Positions 17,855 through 26,380 of a stretch of 64,000 nt of DNA are shown here, piece after piece. Under the pieces are notes generated by a model. It saw only the letters and a program-made list of their open reading frames with translations, was not told the DNA's origin and ran no database searches. The stretch spans positions 1 to 64,000 of the forward strand of contig CAWJEK010000027.1 of the NCBI GenBank assembly GCA_963841885.1, given 5' to 3'. The number at the start of each line of letters is the position of its first letter. Positions within the stretch are counted from its first letter, which is position 1. Position numbers and translations under genes: made by a program. Source of the stretch: Bog-756 sp963841885. GTDB lineage: Bacteria > Actinomycetota > Acidimicrobiia > Acidimicrobiales > RAAP-2.

Positions 17855-18852
17855 TCAGCCGGACCCGAGTCCCCAGCGCTCGGCCACCAGGGTGAGCGAG
17901 TGCGAGCGGGCGGCGAGGTCGTGGGCCCGGGTGGAGAGGATCAGCTCGTCGGCGCCGGTCCGCTCGACCAGGGCCTCCAGGCCCCGCTGCACGGTGTCCG
18001 GTCCGCCCACGATGTGATCGGCCGTCGAGGCCTCCACGATGGACCGCTCCTCGGGAGTGAAGGGATAGGCGGCGGCCTCCTCGGGGCTGACTACGGGCCC
18101 GGGTCTTCCGGTGCGGAGGTGGAGCATGGCCAGGGCCGACGGTCCGGACAGGTAGCGGGCCTCGTCGTCGGAGTCGGCGCAGAGCACGGAGGCGGCCACC
18201 ATGACGTAGGGCTCGGCCAGCAGCCCGGTCGGGCGGAAGTGCTGTCGGTAGAGGGCGACGGCCTGGTCGACCAGCGCGGGGGCGAAGTGGAAGGCGAAGC
18301 TGAACGGGAGGCCGAGCAGCCCGGCCAGCTGCGCGCTGAACGTGGAGGACCCGAGCAGCCACACCTGGGGGAGATAGCCGCGCCCGGGCACCGGGGCCGG
18401 GGTGGTGGGTGGTCCCTCGGAGGGGACGAGGTACGTGATGAGCTCGACGACGTCCTCGGGAAAGTGCTCGGCACCGAGATCGGCGCTGCGCCGCAACGCC
18501 CGGGCGGTGGACGGGTCCGTACCCGGGGCGCGCCCAGGCCGAGGTCGATACGGCCCGGATGGAGGGCCTCCAGGGTGGCGAACTGCTCGGCCACCACCAG
18601 GGGGGCATGGTTGGGGAGCATCACGCCACCGGCGCCCACCCGGAGGGTCGTGGTGGCATCGGCCAGGTGGCCGACCAGGACGGCCGGCGCGGAACTCGCC
18701 ACCGAGGGCATGCCGTGGTGCTCGGCGACCCACAGCCGGTGGTAGCCGAGGGCCTCGGCGACGCCGGCCAGCCGGGTCGTGTCGGCCAGGGCGTCAGCGG
18801 CGGTCGACCCCTTGGCGACAGTGGCGAGATCGAGAACCGAGAGGGTGGTCAC
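17855..18852 (-). CDS. LLM-class flavin-dependent oxidoreductase (MsnO8-type), one frameshift
   Basis: Alkanal monooxygenase-like protein of 332 residues after correction. It starts MTTLSVLDLATVAKGST, with GYHRLWVAEHHGMPSVASSAPAVLVGHLA and LRVGAGGVMLPNHAPLVVAEQFATLE, the pattern of the small luciferase-like MsnO8 group that uses FMN or F420. The C-terminal half has LPQVWLLGSSTFSAQLAG and the helix VGGPDTVQRGLEAL. A missing base at about 18530 shifts the frame between RIDLGLG and RAPGTDPSTARALRR. A function cannot be assigned beyond flavin-dependent oxidation. Confidence 0.87.
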
Positions 18853-18902
18853 AGCCCTTCCAACACCGGCGGGCGCCCGATGCTTCCGTCGGCGCCGGTC
18901 CG

Positions 18903-19367
18903 CTACGAGGAGGTGACGATCTTCTCGATCCGCTCGAGCGTCCTGGCCATGTTGTCGGCGGTCTTGGTCGGCAGGCCCCCGAGCTTCAGCAGCGCCCGCT
19001 GGTGGTCCTGGCTGATGTCCCAGCTCTCCCGCACCAGGGTCCCGCCCTCCACGGGTTCGAGCTCGTACCGCCAGATGCGGCCGGCCACGAACTTGCCCAC
19101 GAAGCCCCCCGGCCGGCTCTGCCAGGCGATGCGCCGGTTCTCCTCGTACTCGATGACCGTCGACTGCATCGAGTAGGCGACGCCGGCCTTCATGGACATG
19201 CCGAAGACGGAGCCGGGGCCGAGCTTCTCGGGAGCGCCCGGCTTGACCTGGCGGACGGTACCCGAGCCGTCGATCTCGGGGTGGCGGGAGGCGTCGGCCA
19301 CCAGGGCGAATATGGCCGCGGGCCCCGCCGGGATGATCCGTTCCACCGATACGACGTCGCCCTCCAT
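18903..19367 (-). CDS. SRPBCC (polyketide cyclase/dehydrase-like) protein
   Basis: A 154-residue START-like fold protein: VERIIPAGPAAIFALVADASRHPEIDGSG at the start, GPGSVFGMSM, YELEPVEGGTLVRESWDIS and a long C-terminal helix NMARTLERIEKI. Such proteins bind hydrophobic ligands or catalyse simple cyclisation; no ligand is evident. The start at 19367 has an AGGAGGAGC ribosome site. A second SRPBCC protein of the same sort lies at 62796. It lies upstream of the LLM gene on the same strand with 50 bases between, so cotranscription is possible. Confidence 0.85.
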   Translation of the reverse strand: MEGDVVSVERIIPAGPAAIFALVADASRHPEIDGSGTVRQVKPGAPEKLGPGSVFGMSMKAGVAYSMQSTVIEYEENRRIAWQSRPGGFVGKFVAGRIWRYELEPVEGGTLVRESWDISQDHQRALLKLGGLPTKTADNMARTLERIEKIVTSS

Positions 19368-19458
19368 GGGGTGCTCCTCCTGATCGTCGATCCTCTGGCT
19401 GCCCGTCGAGAGCCTACGCCCGGCACCCACGGTCGCAACGGGCTGGCATCATCACGGT

Positions 19459-20088
19459 GTGCCCTCCCCCCCGTTGGCCGCCGCCGTCGCCGAACTGGCC
19501 ACCGCCGATCCCGTGATCGCCGGACTGGTCGAGCGCCACGGGCCGCCCCCGCCGCACCGCCGCGTGCCCGTCGCCCGACGGTTCGACTACCTGGCCCGCG
19601 GCATCGTCTACCAGCAGCTCGCCGGCCGGGCGGCGGCCTCGATCCACGGTCGGTTCGTGGACTCCCTCGACGGCCGGGTGACGGCCGAAGGGGTGCTGTC
19701 CACCCCGGTGGAGGTGCTCCGGGCATGCGGACTGAGTGGCGCCAAGACGGCGTCGCTGGTCGACCTGGCCGACAAGGTGGTCTCCGGCGAGGTCGCCCTG
19801 GAGCGGATGGGGAGGATGTCGGACGACGATGTGGTGGCCCACCTCACCGTGGTCCGGGGCATCGGGCCGTGGACGGCGCAGATGTTCCTGATGAACGCGT
19901 TGAACCGGCTCGACGTCTGGCCGACCGGTGACTACGGGGTGCGGGCCGGGTTCGCCCGGGCCTGGGGGCTGGCCGAGCTGCCCCACCCCCGGGACCTGCA
20001 GGGCATGGGGGAACCGTTCCGCCCCTACCGCAGTCTGGTCGCCTGGTACTGCTGGCGGGCGGCCGACGACCGGTCGGTCGACGCATAG
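19459..20088 (+). CDS. DNA-3-methyladenine glycosylase II-type (HhH-GPD) protein
   Basis: Base-excision glycosylase for alkylated purines, 209 residues, matching the catalytic part of AlkA without its N-terminal domain. It has FDYLARGIVYQQLAGRAAASI near 40, the helix-hairpin-helix LTVVRGIGPWTAQMFLM near 130-147, and the catalytic aspartate in WPTGDYGVR near 158. Start GTG at 19459. It lies 1.2 kb from the Ada-AlkA fusion that carries a second HhH-GPD domain, so the region holds two AlkA-like activities. It converges tightly with the GH18-like gene (3 bases between stops). Confidence 0.88.
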   Translation: MPSPPLAAAVAELATADPVIAGLVERHGPPPPHRRVPVARRFDYLARGIVYQQLAGRAAASIHGRFVDSLDGRVTAEGVLSTPVEVLRACGLSGAKTASLVDLADKVVSGEVALERMGRMSDDDVVAHLTVVRGIGPWTAQMFLMNALNRLDVWPTGDYGVRAGFARAWGLAELPHPRDLQGMGEPFRPYRSLVAWYCWRAADDRSVDA

Positions 20089-20091
20089 GGG

Positions 20092-21087
20092 TCAGCCGGT
20101 GTATCCGGCGGTCAGGGTCGTGAACTCCCAGGGCGTCTGGGCGATCCCGCTGCACGAGTTGCCCGGTGTCTCCCCCGAGGTGCAGGCCCGGTCCCGGTCG
20201 ACCATCCAGAATGTCACCCGGGCCAGATGCTCGGTCTCGGCGTAGCCGAGGATGGTCCGGTAGTCCGTGGGCCCGACCGTCTCGTCGGCCTCGTCGGTCC
20301 GGCCGTTCATCGACGAGATGCCCATGTGGGCGTAGGCCACCGCCGAGCTCTCGCCGTAGGCGGACATGAGGTCGGCGTGCAACCCCTCGGCCGCAGCCAC
20401 GCTGGCCGCTCCCATGTCCGACTCGGGTGTCCCGAAATCGAAGGGCATGATCGTCCAGGCGAAGGGCTGCAGTCCCACCGACACGGCGTCGGCGATCAGA
20501 CTGCGCCCGTCGGCGTCCGGGCCGGCGGGCGTGGTCCCGAAGGTGATCGTGATCTCGACCGACGGGTCGTCCACCTGCACCTGGCGGAGCGCGGTGACGA
20601 CCCGCAGCCGTGTGGCCGGCCGGGAGAACTCCGTGTGCTCGATGTCCACGTCGATGGCCGCCAGCCCGTAGGCGTGGATGACCTGCTCGTAGGCCGCGGC
20701 CAGGGCGGTGGGCGTCCGACAGACGGTGCCGAGCTTGCGTCCCGACCATCCGCCGAAGGAGACGGACACGTCACCGCCGGCCGACCGGATGGCGGCGATC
20801 GTCGCCGCGTCACTGCCCCCGAGCAGCGGACGGGTGCCGTCCCAGGCGGGGGTGCAGCCCCGATGGGCCAGGACGAAGGCGAGGGTGAAGTCGTGGATGC
20901 CGGTGGCGGCCATGACGGTGGTGGGGTCGGGTGGGTCGCCCCAGCCGAGGGTGAGGTACGGGGCCGCCGTGCTGACCGGGGTGACGGCGTCGGCGGTGGC
21001 GGCCGGCAGGGCCAGTCCGACGCAGAGCAGCAGGGCCGAGACGGCCAGCCTCCCGAGGTGTCCCGTCGCGATCCGACCGTCGGCCAT
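20092..21087 (-). CDS. Secreted GH18-like chitinase-family protein
   Basis: Exported protein of 331 residues with a Sec signal peptide (GRLAVSALLLCVGLALPAATADA, cleavage near residue 35). The TIM-barrel of glycoside hydrolase family 18 is seen from LTLGWGDPPD to the C-terminus: SVSFGGWSG on strand 3, AIDVDIEHTEF on strand 4 with the catalytic Asp-x-Asp-x-Glu, and WTIMPFDFG on strand 6. This resembles streptomycete-type chitinases that degrade chitin; activity is inferred. The start at 21087 has GGAGGGGGC upstream. Its 5' region contains a 10-bp tandem repeat. Confidence 0.82.
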   Translation of the reverse strand: MADGRIATGHLGRLAVSALLLCVGLALPAATADAVTPVSTAAPYLTLGWGDPPDPTTVMAATGIHDFTLAFVLAHRGCTPAWDGTRPLLGGSDAATIAAIRSAGGDVSVSFGGWSGRKLGTVCRTPTALAAAYEQVIHAYGLAAIDVDIEHTEFSRPATRLRVVTALRQVQVDDPSVEITITFGTTPAGPDADGRSLIADAVSVGLQPFAWTIMPFDFGTPESDMGAASVAAAEGLHADLMSAYGESSAVAYAHMGISSMNGRTDEADETVGPTDYRTILGYAETEHLARVTFWMVDRDRACTSGETPGNSCSGIAQTPWEFTTLTAGYTG

Positions 21088-21113
21088 CCCAGCCCCCTCC
21101 GCCGCACCGGCAG

Positions 21114-21167
21114 CGCACCGGCACGACCGGCACGCACCGGCACGCACCGGCACGCACCGGCACGCAC
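21114..21167. repeat. 10-bp tandem repeat CACGCACCGG
   Basis: Three perfect consecutive copies of CACGCACCGG occupy 21131-21160, flanked by one degenerate copy on the left and a partial copy on the right. It lies 27-80 bases upstream of the secreted GH18-like gene start, between it and the divergent Ada-AlkA gene, where copy-number change could alter promoter spacing. Confidence 0.75.
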
Positions 21168-21272
21168 GCTATCCGGGTCGGACCCGGCGGGCCCGACCGC
21201 CCCGTCGGGGTGGGTCACTGTCGTGTCGCAATTCCGCTAGTCCGGGGCCACCCGGTGGAGCACACTGGAGCG

Positions 21273-22793
21273 GTGCACGACGATCCCGACCGCTGCTATC
21301 CCGCCGTGCAGTCACGGGACCCACGCTTCGACGGGTGGTTCGTGACCGCCGTCGTCTCGACCCGCATCTACTGCCGGCCGAGCTGCCCGGCCCGGACCCC
21401 GCTCCGTCGCAACGTCCGGTTCCTGCCCACGGCGGCGGCGGCCCAACGGGCGGGTTTCCGGGCCTGCAAGCGGTGTCGACCCGACGCCACCCCGGGCTCG
21501 CCGGAGTGGGACCTCCGGGCCGACGTGGTGGCCCGGGCGATGCGGCTGATCGCCGACGGCGTCATCGACCGGTCCGGCGTGCCGGGCCTGGCCGAGCAGC
21601 TCGGCTACAGCGTGCGTCAGGTGGAGCGGCTGCTGCTCGCCGAGGTCGGCGCCGGCCCCGTCGCCCTGGCCCGGGCGCAGCGGGCCCAGACGGCGCGGGT
21701 GCTGATCGAGACCACCTCCCTGCCGATGGCCGAAGTCGCGTTCGGCGCCGGCTTCGCCAGCATCCGTCAGTTCAACGAGACGATCCGGTCCGTGTTCGAC
21801 ATGTCCCCCAGCGGACTGCGGTCGCGCCGGTCGGGACGACGGAGCGAACCCGGGACCGGCCCGGTGACCGTCCGACTCCCCTTCCGGGGTCCACTCTGCC
21901 CGGACAACCTCTTCGGTCACCTGTCGATGACCGCGGTACCCGGCGTGGAGGAGGTGGTGGGCACCACCTACCGGCGTACCCTGCGCCTGGCGAACGGCCC
22001 GGGAGTGGTGGCGCTCACACCCACCCCGGACCACATCGCCTGTCGCCTCGAGCTCACCGACGTCGCCGACCTGACCACGGCCATCGCCCGGTGCCGCCGG
22101 TTGCTCGACCTGGACGCCGATCCGGTGGCGGTCGACCGGGAGCTATCGAAGGACGCCGTGCTGGCGCCGCTGGTGGCGATGGCTCCCGGCCGGCGGGTGC
22201 CGCGCACGGTGGACGGCGCCGAGTTCGCGGTCCGTGCCGTCCTCGGCCAGCAGGTGTCGACCGCCGCCGCCCGCACCACGACCGCCCGCCTGGTCACGGG
22301 CCACGGGGACACCGTGGACGACCCGGTCGGCACCCTCACCCACCTCTTCCCGACGCCGGACCAGCTGCTCGACGCCGAACCGGCCGTCCCCGGGAGCCGC
22401 CGGCGGACTTTCGCCGCCCTGAACGCCGCCCTCTCCGCCGGCCGGCTCGACCTGGGTCCGGGGGCCGACCGGGACGCCGCCCGGGCGGTGCTCGGTGCCC
22501 TTCCGGGGGTGGGGCGCTGGACCGTCGAGACGGTCGCCATGCGGGCCCTGGGCGATCCGGACGCATTTCCCGACGGCGACCTGGGCGTGCGGCGGGGGGC
22601 CGGCCTGCTCGGGCTCCCGTCGACGCCGGCCGCCCTGGTCGCCCGTTCCGCCGGCTGGCGACCGTGGCGTGCCTACGCCGTCCAGCACCTGTGGGCGGCG
22701 ACCGGACACCCGGTCGACCGGTGGCCTGCCCCCGCCCGAACCGACGTTGTACGACGTGCCGCTGTGGCGCAGAAGGAGACGACCCGTGTCTGA
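21273..22793 (+). CDS. Ada-AlkA fusion: methylphosphotriester sensor, AraC HTH and 3-methyladenine glycosylase
   Basis: A 506-residue fusion. Residues about 1-75 are the Ada zinc domain with the acceptor cysteine in YCRPSCPAR (RIYCRPSC) and the second pair in FRACKRCRPD; residues about 80-185 form an AraC-type HTH (SVRQVERLLLAEVGAGPVALARAQRA, VAFGAGFASIRQFNETIR); then AlkA_N and HhH-GPD domains with VRAVLGQQVSTAAART, LPGVGRWTVETVAMRALGDPD and catalytic Asp in FPDGDLGVRRG. The layout matches mycobacterial AlkA/Ada-type proteins of the adaptive response. GTG at 21273 is the likely start. Ogt follows with an 8-base overlap, so sensor, glycosylase and methyltransferase are coupled. Confidence 0.93.
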   Translation: MHDDPDRCYPAVQSRDPRFDGWFVTAVVSTRIYCRPSCPARTPLRRNVRFLPTAAAAQRAGFRACKRCRPDATPGSPEWDLRADVVARAMRLIADGVIDRSGVPGLAEQLGYSVRQVERLLLAEVGAGPVALARAQRAQTARVLIETTSLPMAEVAFGAGFASIRQFNETIRSVFDMSPSGLRSRRSGRRSEPGTGPVTVRLPFRGPLCPDNLFGHLSMTAVPGVEEVVGTTYRRTLRLANGPGVVALTPTPDHIACRLELTDVADLTTAIARCRRLLDLDADPVAVDRELSKDAVLAPLVAMAPGRRVPRTVDGAEFAVRAVLGQQVSTAAARTTTARLVTGHGDTVDDPVGTLTHLFPTPDQLLDAEPAVPGSRRRTFAALNAALSAGRLDLGPGADRDAARAVLGALPGVGRWTVETVAMRALGDPDAFPDGDLGVRRGAGLLGLPSTPAALVARSAGWRPWRAYAVQHLWAATGHPVDRWPAPARTDVVRRAAVAQKETTRV

Positions 22794-23292
22794 CGCAGGC
22801 AACCCCGACACCCTGTTCGCCGTGGTGGACAGTCCCATCGGGCCGCTCACCCTGGTGGGGCGCGGCGGTCGGCTGACCAACCTCGTGATGGTCGACCAGG
22901 CCCACGCCGTCGCCCCCCCGCCCGACAGCCGACGGGACGACGCCGCCTTCGCCGAGGTGGCGGCCCAGCTGGCCGAGTACTTCGCCGGAGACCGGACGGA
23001 CTTCGACGTGCCCCTCGAGCTGGGCGGCACCGAGTTCCAGCGCCGGGTGTGGGCCCAGCTGCGGTCCATCCCCTACGGCGAGACGATCAGCTATGGCGAG
23101 CTGGCCCGGCGGGTGGGAAATCCCCGTGCCTCCCGGGCGGTGGGCCTGGCCAACGGCCGGAACCCCGTGGCCGTCATCGTGCCCTGTCACCGGGTCGTCG
23201 CCGCCGACGGCGGCCTCGGTGGCTACGGCGGCGGATCGGCCCGGAAGATCCATCTCCTGGACCTCGAACGCGACCACCGGTCCGCCGGCTGA
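22786..23292 (+). CDS. ogt: Methylated-DNA-protein cysteine methyltransferase
   Basis: Suicide enzyme that transfers the methyl group of O6-methylguanine to its own cysteine. The 168-residue protein has the C-terminal DNA-binding domain with FQRRVWAQLRSIPYGETISYGELAR, the arginine finger region NPRASRAVGLANGRNP, the active-site motif VIVPCHRVV (Cys near residue 128) and GGLGGYGGG. GTG start overlaps the upstream Ada-AlkA gene by eight bases. It is expected to be induced with it when the Ada domain is methylated; that regulatory loop is inferred. Confidence 0.95.
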   Translation: MSDAGNPDTLFAVVDSPIGPLTLVGRGGRLTNLVMVDQAHAVAPPPDSRRDDAAFAEVAAQLAEYFAGDRTDFDVPLELGGTEFQRRVWAQLRSIPYGETISYGELARRVGNPRASRAVGLANGRNPVAVIVPCHRVVAADGGLGGYGGGSARKIHLLDLERDHRSAG

Positions 23293-23328
23293 TCCCGACG
23301 ATCCGGCCGGTGCGGGCGCCGCCCGCCG

Positions 23329-23334
23329 TAGTGT
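23329..23334 (+). promoter_or_regulatory. Putative -10 box (TAGTGT) before CbiX-like gene
   Basis: TAGTGT lies seven bases before the ATG at 23342, with no Shine-Dalgarno sequence, a leaderless pattern. It suggests the CbiX-like and FAD genes are transcribed apart from the repair genes. Confidence 0.35.
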
Positions 23335-23341
23335 TGGCGCG

Positions 23342-23839
23342 ATGGGACGGGCCGCCGGAGCGAGCGGGCAGGGCGATCCGCCCGCCGGTGGGGACGGAAC
23401 GGTGGACGGGGTGGTGGCGGTGGTGGTCGTCGACCACGGTTCGCGGCGGGCGGAGTCCAACGAAGCGTTCGAGGCGTTCGTACGGTCGTCCTCGGATCGC
23501 CTGCCCTACCCGATCGTCGAGGTCGCCCATATGGAACTGGCCGAGCCGACCGTCGGCACCGCCTTCGACCGCTGCGTGGCGGCGGGGGCGAGCGTGGTGG
23601 CCGTGGCCCCGTGGTTCCTCGGTCCGGGACGCCACTGGGACCGCGACCTACCCGACCTGACCGCCGAGGCCGCCCGCCGCCACCCCGGTGTCCGATGGCT
23701 GGTCGCCGCCCCCCTCGGGCCCGATCCGGTCCTGGTCGACCTGGTGGACCGGCGGGTGGCCCGGTGCCTCGCCCACGCGGCCGGCCGGGCGGGCGCCTGC
23801 GACGCCTGCGCCGGCTCGGACCGGTGCGTACTGCGGTGA
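23342..23839 (+). CDS. CbiX/sirohydrochlorin chelatase-like protein
   Basis: A 165-residue protein with the CbiX fold: VVVDHGSRRAESNEAFEAF near residue 28-46, where HGSR supplies the metal/catalytic histidine, and HMELAEPTVGTAFDRCVAAGA near 65-85 with a downstream VVAVAPWFLGPGRHWDRDLP. The C-terminal CDACAGSDRC cysteine cluster could hold iron-sulfur or metal. Relatives insert Co or Fe into sirohydrochlorin, but no other tetrapyrrole gene is nearby. It overlaps the FAD oxidoreductase by four bases (GTGA). The N-terminal 20 residues look dispensable. Confidence 0.75.
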   Translation: MGRAAGASGQGDPPAGGDGTVDGVVAVVVVDHGSRRAESNEAFEAFVRSSSDRLPYPIVEVAHMELAEPTVGTAFDRCVAAGASVVAVAPWFLGPGRHWDRDLPDLTAEAARRHPGVRWLVAAPLGPDPVLVDLVDRRVARCLAHAAGRAGACDACAGSDRCVLR

Positions 23840-25074
23840 GCGACGTCGTCGTCATCGGGGCGGGAGCGGCCGGACTGGTCTGCGCCCTCGACCTGGTCCG
23901 GGCCGGGGTGGACTGCACCGTGGTCGAGGCCTCCGACGGGGTCGGCGGCCGGGTGCGCACCGACGTGGTGGACGGCTTCCAACTCGACCGGGGGTTCCAG
24001 ATCCTGCTCACCGCCTACCCCGAGGTCCGACGCCGTCTCGACCTCGGGGCCCTGGACCTGCGTCCCTTCACCCCCGGTGCCGTCGTGCGGGTGGAGGGCA
24101 GGCTCTACGAGGTGGCCGATCCGCGGCGGCGCCCGGGGCAGATCGTGTCGACGCTGACCGCCCCGATCGGTTCCCTCGCCGACCGGCTCCGTCTCGCCCG
24201 CCTGGTGGTGGACGTGACCACCACCCCGGTGCGGGACCTGCTGCGCCGCCCCGACCGGAGCACCCGGGCCCGTCTCGAGGGGTGCGGCTTCAGCCCGGGG
24301 ATGGTCGACCGGTTCTGGCGCCCCCTCTTCGCCGGCATCCAACTCGATCCCGACCTGGAGGTGTCGAGTCGGCGGTTCGACGTGATCCTGCGCATGCTGG
24401 CGGTCGGCCCGACGGCCGTCCCGTCGGCGGGCATCGGCGCGGTCACCACCCAGTTGGCCGATGGCCTGCCGGCCGGGACGGTCCAGCTCGACTCCCGGGT
24501 GGACCGGCTCGACGGCACGTCGGTGATGCTGGCCGACGGGCCCACCCTGGGGCCCCGGGCCGTCGTGGTGGCCACAGAGGGGCCCGAGGCCCACCGCCTG
24601 CTCGGCCCGGTGGTGGTCGACCCGGGCTCGCGGGCGGTGGCGTGCTGTTGGTACGCGACGCCGGAGGCGCCCCTGGCGGGCACCGCGCTCGCCCTCGACG
24701 GCGACCCGGGGGGACCGGCCCGCAACGTGGCCGTCCTCAGCAACGTCGCGCCCTCCTATGCCCCCGACGGGCGAAGCCTGGTGGCCGCCGCCGTGCCCGG
24801 CCCCGCCGCCCTGGACCCCGGGGTGGACCGCCGGGTGGTCGAACAGCTGGCGCGGTGGTTCGGGGCGTCCACGGGGGACTGGCAGCACCTGCGGACCGAC
24901 GTCATCGCCCACGGCCAGCCCCGCCAGGCGCCGCCGTTGGCCCCCCGTCGGCGGGTGGACCTCGGTGGGGGCCGCTTCGTCTGCGGTGACCACCGCGACA
25001 CGGCCTCGCTCCAGGGAGCGATGTTCAGTGGGGGCCGCACCGCCGCGGCGGTGGTGGCGTACCTGGCGGGCTGA
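23836..25074 (+). CDS. FAD-dependent amine oxidase/protoporphyrinogen oxidase-like protein
   Basis: Flavoprotein of 412 residues of the amine oxidase/phytoene desaturase superfamily. It opens with VVVIGAGAAGLVCALDL and EASDGVGGRVRTDVVDGFQLDRGFQ, has a substrate-domain segment FWRPLFAGIQLDPDLEVSS near 160, and ends with the FAD-binding FVCGDHRDTASLQGAMFSGGRTAA. Coupled by a GTGA overlap to the CbiX-like gene. A tetrapyrrole or carotenoid-type substrate is suggested by the superfamily and neighbour but is not shown by sequence. Confidence 0.85.
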   Translation: MSDVVVIGAGAAGLVCALDLVRAGVDCTVVEASDGVGGRVRTDVVDGFQLDRGFQILLTAYPEVRRRLDLGALDLRPFTPGAVVRVEGRLYEVADPRRRPGQIVSTLTAPIGSLADRLRLARLVVDVTTTPVRDLLRRPDRSTRARLEGCGFSPGMVDRFWRPLFAGIQLDPDLEVSSRRFDVILRMLAVGPTAVPSAGIGAVTTQLADGLPAGTVQLDSRVDRLDGTSVMLADGPTLGPRAVVVATEGPEAHRLLGPVVVDPGSRAVACCWYATPEAPLAGTALALDGDPGGPARNVAVLSNVAPSYAPDGRSLVAAAVPGPAALDPGVDRRVVEQLARWFGASTGDWQHLRTDVIAHGQPRQAPPLAPRRRVDLGGGRFVCGDHRDTASLQGAMFSGGRTAAAVVAYLAG

Positions 25075-25097
25075 CCGGGGTCAGCGGGACCGGGTGG

Positions 25098-26231
25098 TCA
25101 GCTGCAGCGGTCGCCCAGCCACGGCTGTTCGCCGTCCATGGCGTAGAGGGCGACGGCCACGGTGTCCTGCTCGGCCTTCGTGGCGTCGTTGGGGGGGACG
25201 CCGACCAGCAGGGGGAGCCCAGCCGCCGAGGCGGCGGTGTTCCAGGTGGGCTGGCTGAACTGGAACGCTCCCATGTAGATGCCGTTGGGCGAGACGATGC
25301 TGTAGTCACCACCGGACTCGGCCTGGACCACGCAACTCAGGAACGCATTGAGGGACGGGTCCGGCAGGCTCGGATAGGGATCGCCGTTGGAGGCGGAACC
25401 CGGGGATGCCGCCGGTGGGGCCGGCGAGGTGGCCGCCGCCGGCGCATCGGCGGCCGAGCCCGAGGAGATGGTGGCGATGGTGGCCGTCGTGGTGGTCCGA
25501 GGGGTGACCTTGGGCGCACGGGCCACCGCGGCCGCCGCCGCCTGGGCCTGGGCGGCCTGCTGGGCCGCCACGGCGGCGGCCAGCTGTCCGGTCACCTGGG
25601 CCTTCTGGGCCTGGAGGGCGGCGGTGGCGGCCTGGGCCTGGGCCAGGTCGGCCGACTGACGGGCCTGGTCGGCCCGGTCCTTGGCCTGGCGGGCCTGGAG
25701 AGTGGCCTGTTGGGCCTGGAGCTGGCGCTGGGCCGTGTGCAGCTGGTCCATCTGGGTGGTGATGTCGCCGACGGCCAGACTGGCGTACTCGCTGGCCTCC
25801 TGCGCCTGGGTGGTGCCTCCGTCGAAGAGCGTCGTGTCACTGCTCGAGGAGTCGGCGCCCGAGTTGATGTAGGACTGGATGGCCTGGTTCTGGATCACGT
25901 GGAGGTGCTGGTCGATGGCCTGCTGGTCGACCGTCAGCTGGTGCTGGATCTGGGCGATGGCCTGGTCGTCGGCGGTCACCCGGGCCGACGCCACCGACGT
26001 GGCCTGGAGGGCCGAATCGTCCTGGAGCTGCTCGAGCACGAGTCGCTGGGCGACGGTGGCGGCCTGGGACTGCAGGTCGCCGACGCTGGCCGCCCCGGCC
26101 GGCCGGAGGGCGGTGCCGAGGGGCAGGGACGCGGCGACCACGAGCAGGGGGAGGCACAGGGCCCGGAACACTCGACGGGCCCGCCTCGCTGCGACTGGCC
26201 CCGTGTGAGGGGTCGATCCGGAGCGAAACAC
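25098..26231 (-). CDS. Secreted coiled-coil protein with transglycosylase/Rpf-like lysozyme domain
   Basis: Likely peptidoglycan hydrolase. The N-terminus has a basic head and hydrophobic signal (VFRALCLPLLVVAASLPLGTALRPAGAA). Residues about 50-235 form a long coiled coil rich in Gln and Ala (QIQHQLTVDQQAIDQHL; QLQAQQATLQARQAKDRADQ), followed by a Thr/Ser/Pro/Ala linker and a compact C-terminal domain (about 295-377) with FLSCVVQAESGGDYSIVSPNGIYMGAFQFSQPTWN, where Glu is the probable catalytic residue and the two cysteines (SCVVQ and DRCS) may pair. GTG at 26231 is the most likely start but lacks a clear ribosome site. The layout resembles RipA-like/Rpf partners in actinobacteria. Confidence 0.78.
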   Translation of the reverse strand: MFRSGSTPHTGPVAARRARRVFRALCLPLLVVAASLPLGTALRPAGAASVGDLQSQAATVAQRLVLEQLQDDSALQATSVASARVTADDQAIAQIQHQLTVDQQAIDQHLHVIQNQAIQSYINSGADSSSSDTTLFDGGTTQAQEASEYASLAVGDITTQMDQLHTAQRQLQAQQATLQARQAKDRADQARQSADLAQAQAATAALQAQKAQVTGQLAAAVAAQQAAQAQAAAAAVARAPKVTPRTTTTATIATISSGSAADAPAAATSPAPPAASPGSASNGDPYPSLPDPSLNAFLSCVVQAESGGDYSIVSPNGIYMGAFQFSQPTWNTAASAAGLPLLVGVPPNDATKAEQDTVAVALYAMDGEQPWLGDRCS

Positions 26232-26380
26232 GAGGCTGCCCAATCTACGACAGCCCCCGCCGGCCGACAAGCCGTCCGGGAGTCCCTGGTCAGGGGCCCG
26301 CGCCCCATTGATGACCTTCGGCCCTGCCTCGTCCCGGACCACCGTTCTAGGTTCACCACGGGGGAACGGGAGGAGGGCCC

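Noticed and set aside
21114..21167. CRISPR-like array
   Set aside because: The unit is only 10 bp, copies are contiguous with no spacers, and there are no cas genes.
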